Below, in pieces: positions 1 through 6,219 of a stretch of 11,393 nucleotides of DNA. Below the pieces are notes generated by a model. It saw only the letters and a list, made by a program, of their open reading frames with translations. It was not told the origin of the DNA and did not search any database. The DNA is from an uncultured Planctomycetaceae bacterium (GTDB lineage: Bacteria > Planctomycetota > Planctomycetia > Planctomycetales > Planctomycetaceae): positions 1 through 11,393 of the forward strand of contig CAIUHT010000931.1 of the NCBI GenBank assembly GCA_903898975.1, in the 5' to 3' direction. The number at the start of each line of letters is the position of its first letter. The stretch's first letter is position 1. A program made the translations under genes and the position numbers.

Positions 1-432
1 ATGTACAAGGCCAATGCCCGGACGGGCGAACGGTTGTGGACACGCGCGGGGGTCAAGAGTTTTCTCTCCGCCTCTCCCAAGCGGCTGTATGTGGTCGACA
101 CCCGCAACAACATGCTGGTGTTGAACCGTGAGACCGGCGACCCGCTGGGAACGCTCCCGCTGAACGCCTTCACCCAGCGGCTGACCAACACCGTCAGTGA
201 CCGGATCTATCTCGGAACCGAGTCGGGCTTCATCTGCGCCCTGCGGGAGCAGTCGCGCGAGTTCCCCACGCTGCACCAGCGACCGCAGATGCAGCCACTC
301 TCCCCCACCATCTCGACCGACAAGCCCGAAGCCAAGGCGGCTGATGCGGAAGGCGAGATGAACGCCGAAGAGAGTTCGGACGAAGATCCCGCCGCCGAGG
401 CGGAAGCCACCCCCGAAGACGAAGACCAGTAA
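1..432 (+). CDS. PQQ-like beta-propeller protein, C-terminal fragment
   Basis: This is the 3' end of a gene cut by the left window edge, with the reading frame open from base 1 to the TAA at 430-432. The visible 143 residues begin inside a beta-propeller blade: N-A-R-T-G-E-R-L-W at residues 5-13 and N-R-E-T-G-D-P-L at 42-49 are the 'xxxTGxxLW' turn-and-strand pattern of PQQ/BamB-like (PF13360-type) repeats, and a last blade strand (R-I-Y-L-G-T-E-S-G) lies near residues 68-76. The ATG at base 1 is therefore probably an internal Met, not the true start. After the propeller comes a low-complexity tail (about residues 105-143) rich in Glu, Asp and Ala. Proteins of this kind in planctomycetes are usually exported or membrane-attached propellers of unknown ligand. 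I infer a binding or scaffold role; there is no evidence here for a PQQ dehydrogenase. Confidence 0.75.
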   Translation: MYKANARTGERLWTRAGVKSFLSASPKRLYVVDTRNNMLVLNRETGDPLGTLPLNAFTQRLTNTVSDRIYLGTESGFICALREQSREFPTLHQRPQMQPLSPTISTDKPEAKAADAEGEMNAEESSDEDPAAEAEATPEDEDQ

Positions 433-507
433 CCCCGGCACAGCGACCTTCCGCACAATTGCCGATGGCGTTCGATTGAAGGCTCCGGCCCGCGCACAGG
501 GATCGCG

Positions 508-523
508 GGCGCGCAATCGCGCC
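508..523 (+). terminator. GC hairpin downstream of the propeller gene
   Basis: A perfect 6-bp GC stem (GGCGCG at 508-513, CGCGCC at 518-523) closes a CAAT loop about 75 nt after the stop codon of the beta-propeller gene. There is no T tract after it, so intrinsic termination is only a possibility. In DNA this GC-rich, short stems also occur by chance. Confidence 0.2.
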
Positions 524-758
524 GCAGCACGCCGTCAAATCGGGTGCCACCGAATCCGCTTGAAGTCAGCCCTGTGGTCCGCCCCCGGACGGCGCCGCAA
601 CCCGGACTTTTGGCCACGCTGTTCACCACGCCAGCCTTCGTTCGACACGCCGTTGGCCAAGCCCATACGCGCGGTTGCTGGCCTCTCTGCCGCCGCGGGG
701 GACTGTGACATTTCTATTGACGAGAAACCTGTGAATTTTCTCCCGGGAACTGACAAAT

Positions 759-772
759 CTGTGTCGACACAG
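759..772. promoter_or_regulatory. Perfect 14-bp palindrome, candidate operator
   Basis: CTGTGTCGACACAG equals its own reverse complement over all 14 bases and lies about 90 bp upstream of the Cys-rich gene, inside the least GC-rich stretch of the gap. A second inverted repeat (722-727 with 737-742) lies just upstream. The position suits a regulator-binding site, but it matches no regulator consensus I know (it is not a Fur box), and roughly one such palindrome is expected by chance in a window of this size. Confidence 0.25.
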
Positions 773-863
773 TTGAGCCCCGAGGCAAGCGCCCCTTAAA
801 CTGCTGGTGTGGAGAACGAGCCGGTGGGATCAGTCCCCCACGCGTGGGACTTGGACGAACCGG

Positions 864-1727
864 ATGATTGGTGGAGCGCTGGTGACTCGCGGCAGCCTTG
901 GTTGGCGAATGCTGACCTGGTTGCTGCTGTGCGGCTGGCTGGCGGGGCAAGTTCCCTGGCCGGTCCCCCAGAGCCTGCGCACCATGGCAGAGGGTGGTCG
1001 ACCGGGCTGCACGGGTCGCCTCTGTGGCTGTGCGGCGGGGTTGTGTGCCGACCGCTGCTGTTGTGCGGCCGGGCCTCGCCCTGCCAAGCCACTGAGCCCG
1101 GCACCGAAGCTGGCAGGCAACCAACTCGCCCGGGCCGGCGCCGAGCGAGCGGTTTCCAAGCGAACCGCTGCGAGCCGGTCGACGACCCCAGGCAAGGCTT
1201 GCTGCGCCCAGCGGCCGGTAAAGGGCCCGGCTCACAGCGTCGCCACCGCCGACTTGGAAGTGCCACTCGGTGCGAGTGCCTTCAACAGCATCCAACCGGT
1301 GGCAACCACCGTCGAATCCGCCCTGGTCGAGCACAATGCGTCCGAGGAATCTCTCGCAGATCCGAACCGCTCGCTCTGCGACCTTTCGGCTTGGGTCGTC
1401 GCGGGCACGCCCGCTGATCGAGCTGGCGACCAGGCAAAACATTCCACGCCGGGCAATGAGTCGCTGTCAGCCAGCGCTGAGGCCGCCCAGCCTGTGGCTG
1501 ACGGTGACGCCGAACAAGAACGGACGACCACCGGGCTCTTGACCCTCTCGCGAGCGTCGTGCCAGGGCGAGTCGTGGGAAGTTGTGCCACCACCGGTGTC
1601 GCTGGCCGCACCAGTGCTGATTGCGGGTGTCCGCCTGCTGGTCTCGGGCGTGGCGGGACGGATGGTGTCCGATCGCCAGCCCCGACCCGAGCGCGCGCCG
1701 CCAATTCCTCCCCCCAAGCTCGGCTAG
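864..1727 (+). CDS. Exported Cys-rich protein with CGC...CCC motif
   Basis: The 287-residue product has a hydrophobic N-terminal segment (about residues 16-30, L-T-W-L-L-L-C-G-W-L-A-G) that looks like a signal peptide or membrane anchor. A tight cysteine cluster follows: C49, C54, C56, C61, C65, C66 and C67, spaced C-x4-C-x-C-x4-C-x3-C-C-C. From memory, this CGC...CCC arrangement is typical of a group of planctomycete hypothetical proteins, as is the proline-rich ending P-P-I-P-P-P-K-L. The middle is low-complexity Ala/Ser/Thr-rich, and a second hydrophobic stretch lies near residues 255-275. GC-rich third codon positions support this frame. The frame could start earlier at GTG 807 or later at ATG 909; I chose ATG 864 because it gives a short basic n-region before the hydrophobic core. 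Function is unknown. Metal or redox binding by the cysteines is inference, supported weakly by the PepSY gene downstream. Confidence 0.6.
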   Translation: MIGGALVTRGSLGWRMLTWLLLCGWLAGQVPWPVPQSLRTMAEGGRPGCTGRLCGCAAGLCADRCCCAAGPRPAKPLSPAPKLAGNQLARAGAERAVSKRTAASRSTTPGKACCAQRPVKGPAHSVATADLEVPLGASAFNSIQPVATTVESALVEHNASEESLADPNRSLCDLSAWVVAGTPADRAGDQAKHSTPGNESLSASAEAAQPVADGDAEQERTTTGLLTLSRASCQGESWEVVPPPVSLAAPVLIAGVRLLVSGVAGRMVSDRQPRPERAPPIPPPKLG

Positions 1728-2159
1728 CCTCCGCCCCGCCGACCCCATCGTCGGCGCTGTCTGGCGTGTTGAGGCCGTTACGCCGGTGCTGGGCCCCCGT
1801 GGCCCCCGCGGTGTCGGCATGCGCTCACACGCTGTGGCGGCCATTCGGCTCGTTCTCCACAACGCGAGCCCAACTGCACCGTGCACAGCGTGTGACCCCA
1901 TGCCGCCCCGCTGGACTCCTCCGGCCTCTCGGCCCCGGGCCCCGGCCGCGCTCCCCTGCGGGCAACTTCCCCGACCGCGACCGTTCACCGCGCGGCGAAG
2001 AGTGACGCAGCGGCCCCTGCAGGCGGTTGCGTCTCATCGGCCCCGGCAATTGCCGTACACCGCCCCCTCGGCCTCGAAACAGTTCCCTCCCCAGCGCCGC
2101 GACGGCGCCACCACCAGCTTCCCTCCATTCACGCGGTCCCTTCCATGCCTGTCACACAC
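1728..2159. other. Intergenic region, 432 bp, no gene recognised
   Basis: Several overlapping frames are open here on both strands, but their translations are Arg/Pro/Ala-rich composition artefacts with no recognisable domain, and none continues sensibly into a neighbour. No tandem array is visible, unlike four other gaps in this window. The only structured element I see is the 12-bp palindrome at 2044-2055. Confidence 0.45.
2044..2055. promoter_or_regulatory. Perfect 12-bp palindrome upstream of DUF1559 gene
   Basis: CGGCAATTGCCG is a perfect 12-bp palindrome about 105 bp before the DUF1559 start. It could be an operator or a small hairpin, but about three palindromes of this length are expected by chance in a window this size. 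Confidence 0.15.
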
Positions 2160-3273
2160 ATGAGTCTTCGACCTGGTCTTGGTCGGCCACGGCGTCGCGG
2201 CTTCACCCTCATTGAGCTGCTGGTGGTCATTGCGATCATTGGCATCCTGGTGTCCCTGCTGTTGCCAGCCGTGCAGCAGGCCCGCGAGGCGGCCCGCCGG
2301 ACGCAGTGCAAAAACAATCTCAAGCAACTCGGCCTGGCGCTGCACAACTACGAGGGCCTCTACCAGGGGCTCCCCATGACCAACGCGCAGAACTACCTGC
2401 CCAACACGCAGGGGTTCTCGGCCATCGCCCGCATGCTGCCCCATCTCGACCAGGCAAACCTGCAAAACCTGCTCGACTTCAAGCAACCGGCATTCCTCGG
2501 GCCGTTCAACAACCTGGTTCCCAACCCCCTGTTTGTCGAAGCGTTCGCCAAGCCCATCCCCAGCTTCCTCTGCCCCAGTGACCCGGCCCCCAGGATCCAG
2601 CAGGGGAACGGTGGGTTCTCTTATGGGGGGAAACAACTACATGCTCAGCTTTGGCAGTGGCAAGGACACCAAGTACGACCTCCGCTGGGCGACCGATGGA
2701 ATCGTCTACGAAAACTCATACGTGCGATTCGCCGATGTGCGCGATGGTCTCTCCAACACCGTCGTCCTGAGCGAGTCGGTCCGCAGCATCGGTTCCGACA
2801 TGACCCTCGCGGCAGGGACCCTGCCCCAGTTCCCCTACCAGTACACACTCAACGGCTCGAGCGGGGTGAATTCCGCCCGGCAGGCCGTTCCCGGGCTGGC
2901 GGCGAGCGGGTCCCCCTGGGGGGGCTTCAGCAACGCCAACGGGATGATCGCCAACCCTGCGCTCGACACGGTCTGGCCCACCATGACCGCGTGGCGGGGA
3001 GCCACCAGTAACGCGATGCGCGGCCGCGGGCTGTCTTGGGCCCAGGCCAGTGCCTGCAACACCCTCACCAACGGCTATCTCCCCCCCAACAGTCGCATTC
3101 CCGATGTGGTGGTGCACTTCACCGGCTTCTTCGCCCCCCGCAGTTTCCACAGTGGTGGGGCGAACGTGCTGCTGGGCGATGGAGCCGTCCGCTTCCTCTC
3201 AGACTCCCTCGACGTCGGGGTGTGTCGCGGTCTGCACAGTTGTGCCGGGAACGAACCGATCGGCGAGTTCTAG
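2160..3273 (+). CDS. DUF1559 pseudopilin-like protein, frameshifted at a G6 run
   Basis: The N-terminus is a class III prepilin leader: a basic stretch (R-P-R-R-R-G) followed by F-T-L-I-E-L-L-V-V-I-A-I-I-G, giving cleavage after G14 and Glu at position +5. The helix continues into A-V-Q-Q-A-R-E-A-A-R-R and K-N-N-L-K-Q-L-G-L-A-L-H-N-Y, the DUF1559 (PF07596) hallmark. The first frame is good to about residue 157 (S-Y-G-G). At the six G bases 2625-2630 the family sequence moves to the +1 frame (G-N-N-Y-M...) and runs to TAG 3271-3273. That half holds the usual C-terminal motif H-S-G-G-A-N-V-L-L-G-D-G. Removing one G gives about 370 residues, a normal family length. The break may be a sequencing error, a real mutation or, less likely, programmed slippage. 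ATG 2145 is an alternative start. These abundant planctomycete proteins are presumed to be envelope-attached; their exact role is unknown. Confidence 0.85.
2625..2630 (+). other. Frameshift site: run of six G in the DUF1559 gene
   Basis: In the upstream frame the codons read TAT GGG GGG AAA CAA; the downstream family sequence needs TAT GGG GGA AAC AAC TAC, which is exactly what five G instead of six would give. Both flanks are clearly DUF1559, so the shift is located to within a few bases. Confidence 0.8.
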
Positions 3274-3330
3274 GGTCGACCCCGCGCTGCGGTCCCCGGC
3301 ACAAGCGGCCCTCAATTCCATTCGCGGACC

Positions 3331-3420
3331 CCGCCGCTTCTTGACCCGCCGCTTCTTGACCCGCCGCTTCTTGACCAGCCGCTTCTTGACCCGCCGCCTG
3401 CTGACCCGCCGGTTCCAACC
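3331..3420. repeat. 15-bp tandem array A, five copies plus a decayed sixth
   Basis: The unit is CCGCCGCTTCTTGAC. Copies at 3331-3345, 3346-3360 and 3361-3375 are identical, 3376-3390 differs at one base, 3391-3405 (CCGCCGCCTGCTGAC) at two, and 3406-3420 is a decayed half-match. The array lies in the 210-bp gap between the DUF1559 and PepSY genes. Because 15 is a multiple of three it keeps frames open, which produces repetitive spurious peptides; I do not regard it as coding. Confidence 0.9.
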
Positions 3421-3483
3421 GCACTCCCACCACTCCACACGTTCCACCCCCACTTCCCGTTTCGCCGCGAACGACGCCACTTC

Positions 3484-4977
3484 ATGAACGTGAATTCCAC
3501 CACAACCACGGGGCCCAACCCGGCCGCCCAGGCCAGCTCAGCCGACTCCCCGGTTTCCCGCCGGGCCTCTCTTTGGCCCGACTACCGCACGCTGTGGCGG
3601 TGGCATTTCTACGCTGGCATCTGCTGCCTCCCCGTGGTGCTTGTGCTGTCGATCAGTGGGTCAATTTATCTCTTCAAGCCGCAGTTGGAGGCCTGGATCG
3701 ATCGCCCCCACGATGTGGCCGCCGCGAGTGTGACCCCCGGGCTCCCCTCGGCCCAGGTGCAGGCCGCGCTCGCCGCGATACCGGGCAGTGAATTCGCCAC
3801 CTACGAACTGCCCGGAGAGAACCGTCCCGCCAGTCGGGTCATTCTCGACACCGCTGCCGGGGCGCGGCGGGTCTATGTCGAACCGGGTGAGCCGTATCGG
3901 GTGCTGGCCAATGTGGTCGAAGATGAGCGGCTGATGCGGCAGGTCTTTCGGCTGCATGGCGAACTGTGGCTGGGAGAGAACGGCTCGCACGTGGTGGAAC
4001 TCGCTTCGTGCTGGACCATCGTGCTGCTGCTGACGGGACTGGTGCTGTGGTGGCCCAGGCCGGCGCGGCTGGCGGGAGTGGTCTACCCGCGGCTCAACCA
4101 GGGCCAGCGCCTCTTCTGGCGCGACCTGCATGCGGTGACAGGCGTGTGGGTCTCACTGCTGGCCCTGTTTTTGCTCACGACCGGACTGCCGTGGGCCAAG
4201 TTCTGGGGAGGCTACTTCAAACAGGTGCGGGCCTGGACCGGGACCGCCGTGGCCCGGCAAGATTGGTCCACCAGTGGCGAGCGGGGGGGAGGCAGAGGCC
4301 CGGGCGGGGCGGGAGCCAGTCGCGGTTCGATGCCCGGTGGGGGGAGCGCCGCCACAGCGGGTGGCTCCGGAGGAGGCGAGCATCAGCATGGGGGCGGGGC
4401 CCGTCGCGCGCGGGGCCAGGGAGAGCGACCACCGGTCGACTGGGCGGAACTCGATCGCGTGGTGGCGGCAGTTCGCGCAGCGCAACTGGCCCCCCCGGTG
4501 CAGATCACCCCCCCGACGCGCGCCGGGAGCGAGTGGTCGGCGAAGTCGAACGCCCAGAATCGTCCGCTGCGGGCCGATCTGCGGGTGCGGGGTGACACGG
4601 GCGAGATCGCCAGTCGGCAGAATTTCACCGATCGGCATTGGATCGATCGCCTCATGGGCTACGGAATCGCCGCTCATGAGGGCCAGTTGTTTGGCTGGGC
4701 GAATGTGGCGTTGGCCTTGGCGACGGCGTGGGGGCTGGTGCTGGTCTGCGTGAGTGCGGGGGTGATGTGGTGGCGCCGGCGGGCACCGGGCACACTCGGG
4801 GCCCCAGCGGCACTGACCGCCCCCAGGGCCACCGCTCCCCTGCTGGGTGTCGTGCTGCTGCTCAGCCTGTGGTTGCCCCTGTTTGGGTTGTCGCTGCTGG
4901 TGGTCTGGCTGCTCGAGCGACTGCTGTTCCGGCGGATTCCCTCAATCGCCCACTGGCTGGGGCTGGCAGCTTCCTGA
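3484..4977 (+). CDS. PepSY-associated multi-pass membrane protein (PiuB/COG3182-like)
   Basis: The 497-residue product has the PepSY_TM (PF03929-type) layout. A first membrane helix (about residues 45-64) follows W-R-W-H-F-Y-A-G with H41. A periplasmic PepSY-like part (about 65-155) comes next. H158-G-E-L leads to helix 2 (about 172-190, ending L-W-W-P-R), R-D-L-H216 to helix 3 (about 218-236), H398-E-G-Q-L-F-G to helix 4 (about 402-424, ending W-W-R-R-R), and a final hydrophobic pair spans about 452-485. The conserved histidines next to helices suggest haem or metal coordination, as proposed for siderophore-reductase relatives such as PiuB/FoxB; substrate here is unknown. An unusual Gly-rich stretch with an H-Q-H core (H300, H302) fills about residues 268-316 between helices 3 and 4. 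The gene follows the DUF1559 gene on the same strand after 210 bp. ATG 3484 is the natural start. Confidence 0.85.
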   Translation: MNVNSTTTTGPNPAAQASSADSPVSRRASLWPDYRTLWRWHFYAGICCLPVVLVLSISGSIYLFKPQLEAWIDRPHDVAAASVTPGLPSAQVQAALAAIPGSEFATYELPGENRPASRVILDTAAGARRVYVEPGEPYRVLANVVEDERLMRQVFRLHGELWLGENGSHVVELASCWTIVLLLTGLVLWWPRPARLAGVVYPRLNQGQRLFWRDLHAVTGVWVSLLALFLLTTGLPWAKFWGGYFKQVRAWTGTAVARQDWSTSGERGGGRGPGGAGASRGSMPGGGSAATAGGSGGGEHQHGGGARRARGQGERPPVDWAELDRVVAAVRAAQLAPPVQITPPTRAGSEWSAKSNAQNRPLRADLRVRGDTGEIASRQNFTDRHWIDRLMGYGIAAHEGQLFGWANVALALATAWGLVLVCVSAGVMWWRRRAPGTLGAPAALTAPRATAPLLGVVLLLSLWLPLFGLSLLVVWLLERLLFRRIPSIAHWLGLAAS

Positions 4978-4995
4978 GGCTCTTTCCCGCGAGGG

Positions 4996-5079
4996 CACTC
5001 GCGCCAGTGCACTCGCGCCAATGCATTCCCGCCAGTGCACTCGCACCCAGGGACTTCCGCCAGTGCATGCACCCACTGT
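4996..5079. repeat. 14-bp tandem array B, about six copies
   Basis: The consensus is GCACTCGCGCCAGT. Copies are at 4996-5009, 5010-5023 (ends AAT), 5024-5037 (GCATTCCCGCCAGT), 5038-5051, 5052-5065 (GGACTTCCGCCAGT) and a poor copy at 5066-5079. The 14 bases before it (4982-4995) may be a further decayed copy. It begins 19 bp after the PepSY stop codon. A period of 14 is not a multiple of three, so it cannot be explained by a repeated peptide. Confidence 0.85.
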
Positions 5080-5192
5080 CCGATCCCGCCGGGGCGGGGC
5101 ACCCCAGGTCCTCGCCAGGGGCTGCGCCCGGGCGGGCTTGAGCCTGGACGCCTCGCATCAACCGGGGCAAGAGCCCGTGGCGTGCGCGCGCT

Positions 5193-5222
5193 TTGGCCGC
5201 GCTGGCCGGCAGGCGTTATCAT
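5193..5222 (+). promoter_or_regulatory. Candidate promoter of the DUF4261 gene
   Basis: TTGGCC (5193-5198) and TATCAT (5217-5222) are separated by 18 bp, giving a leader of about 45 nt before ATG 5274. The -10 element stands out in otherwise GC-rich DNA. The assignment is by eye against the general bacterial sigma-70 pattern and is weak at the -35. Confidence 0.3.
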
Positions 5223-5273
5223 CGGCCGCACACAGGCTCGCTCCCTTCCTGCCCCCTGGCCCACGGAAAACTC

Positions 5274-6080
5274 ATGATCCATGCCGCGCGCTCTGCGGAC
5301 GACGCCGACGCCCAGGAAGTCTTGCTGGCCGCCGTCCTCGCCCGTTCTTCGCGGCTCGCCCCGGTCGCTGAAATTGTCCAGACGCTGCGCGACCGGCTGC
5401 CCGAGCTGGGAGCGATCGAGATTCCCGACCCCAAGGAACCGACCGAGGGCGAGCAGGCGGTCTACATGTTCGAGGTCGAGGGCAATCGGGCGATTGTGGC
5501 GGGCATGCCCCGGGGGTATCCGTGGAGCGACCTCGAGGGCCCCTGCCAGACCGCCTGGTGGTGGCCCGACGCCGAGGAGGCGTTGCGCGACCACAGCCAC
5601 CACTTCCTGTGCGTGCTGATGGGAGACGCGGGGTCGATCCTGCAGCGTCACGCGGTGCTGACGCACCTGGTCGCCTCGGTCGCGCAGCACAGTGCCGCGA
5701 CGGGGGTGTACTGGGGCGGGGGACGGATGGTCCACGAGGCCGCCGCGTTTTGCACCGCCGCCGAGGGGCTGAACGCCAGCACGCTGGCCCCGTTCCTGTG
5801 GATCGACTTCCGCGTGATGCTGAACGAGGACCGCACCTGCGACCTGGCGACGACCGGGCTCGCAGCCTTCGGATTGATGGAACTGGAGTGCGAACGCTGC
5901 CCGTGGCCCGCGTCCGAGCTCTACGACTTCTGCCTCGATCTGTCCAACTACATCCTGACCCGCGGGGAATCGATCGCCGATGCCGAGACGGTCGGGCGGA
6001 CCGGTGAAGAACGCATCGCGGTCCACCACCGCCCCTCCCGCTGGTCCCGACCCGAGGTCATGCGGCTCGAGTTTCCCTGA
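5274..6080 (+). CDS. DUF4261 domain-containing protein
   Basis: The 268-residue product resembles the DUF4261 family along most of its length: an N-terminal segment A-Q-E-V-L-L-A-A-V-L, a central L-T-H-L-V-A-S-V with G-V-Y-W-G-G-G-R-M-V, then F-L-W-I-D-F-R-V-M and, close to the C-terminus, T-T-G-L-A-A-F-G-L-M-E-L-E-C, the most recognisable family stretch. There is no signal peptide and no long hydrophobic helix, so it is probably cytoplasmic. The family has no established biochemical role that I know of. The frame is open upstream to 5193, but I chose ATG 5274 because family-like sequence begins soon after it and the candidate -10 lies upstream of it. It is followed by the sulfatase after 139 bp on the same strand, a gap large enough for separate promoters. 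Confidence 0.75.
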   Translation: MIHAARSADDADAQEVLLAAVLARSSRLAPVAEIVQTLRDRLPELGAIEIPDPKEPTEGEQAVYMFEVEGNRAIVAGMPRGYPWSDLEGPCQTAWWWPDAEEALRDHSHHFLCVLMGDAGSILQRHAVLTHLVASVAQHSAATGVYWGGGRMVHEAAAFCTAAEGLNASTLAPFLWIDFRVMLNEDRTCDLATTGLAAFGLMELECERCPWPASELYDFCLDLSNYILTRGESIADAETVGRTGEERIAVHHRPSRWSRPEVMRLEFP

Positions 6081-6219
6081 ACGCCTCCCGGCCCACCGGT
6101 CGCGTGCTGAACCCCTGCCGTGGCCGCTCGTTTCGAGCCCCATCGAATTCTTCCCTCGCGGATTAATCGCCCCAGGCCGACGCCACCTCTCTCACTCAGT
6201 TCTCACCAAGTTCGCGCGC

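Larger units (their letters stand above)
433..863. other. Intergenic region, 431 bp, probable control region
   Basis: I see no credible gene here; the frames that are open on either strand have no recognisable protein character. The first part is very GC-rich and holds the hairpin at 508-523. The part at about 700-780 is noticeably richer in A and T and contains an inverted repeat (GAGAAA at 722-727, TTTCTC at 737-742) and a perfect 14-bp palindrome at 759-772. This region probably carries the promoter and any operator of the Cys-rich gene that starts at 864. I could not find a convincing -35/-10 pair. Confidence 0.5.

Noticed and set aside
1..432. A complete small gene starting with the ATG at base 1
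   Set aside because: The first residues fall in the middle of a propeller blade pattern, so the gene almost certainly extends left of the window.
714..1442. A 242-codon minus-strand frame opposite the Cys-rich gene
   Set aside because: No family character, Arg/Pro/Gly-rich composition, and it conflicts with the signal peptide and ordered Cys motif on the plus strand.
3273..3282. GGGTCGACCC palindrome at the DUF1559 stop codon as a terminator
   Set aside because: It is a 10-bp palindrome with no loop and no T tract, and is common by chance in GC-rich DNA.
3050..3487. A plus-strand frame with a repeated R-R-F-L-T peptide
   Set aside because: The repeat peptide is only a translation of array A; the upstream half overlaps the DUF1559 gene in the wrong frame.
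4996..5079. Array B as a CRISPR array
   Set aside because: Units of 14 bp are directly adjacent with no spacers, and no cas gene is in the window.
4674..6143. A 489-codon minus-strand frame covering the DUF4261 gene and array B
   Set aside because: It is antisense to family-matching sequence, and its repetitive part comes from the tandem array, whose 14-bp period does not even keep frame.
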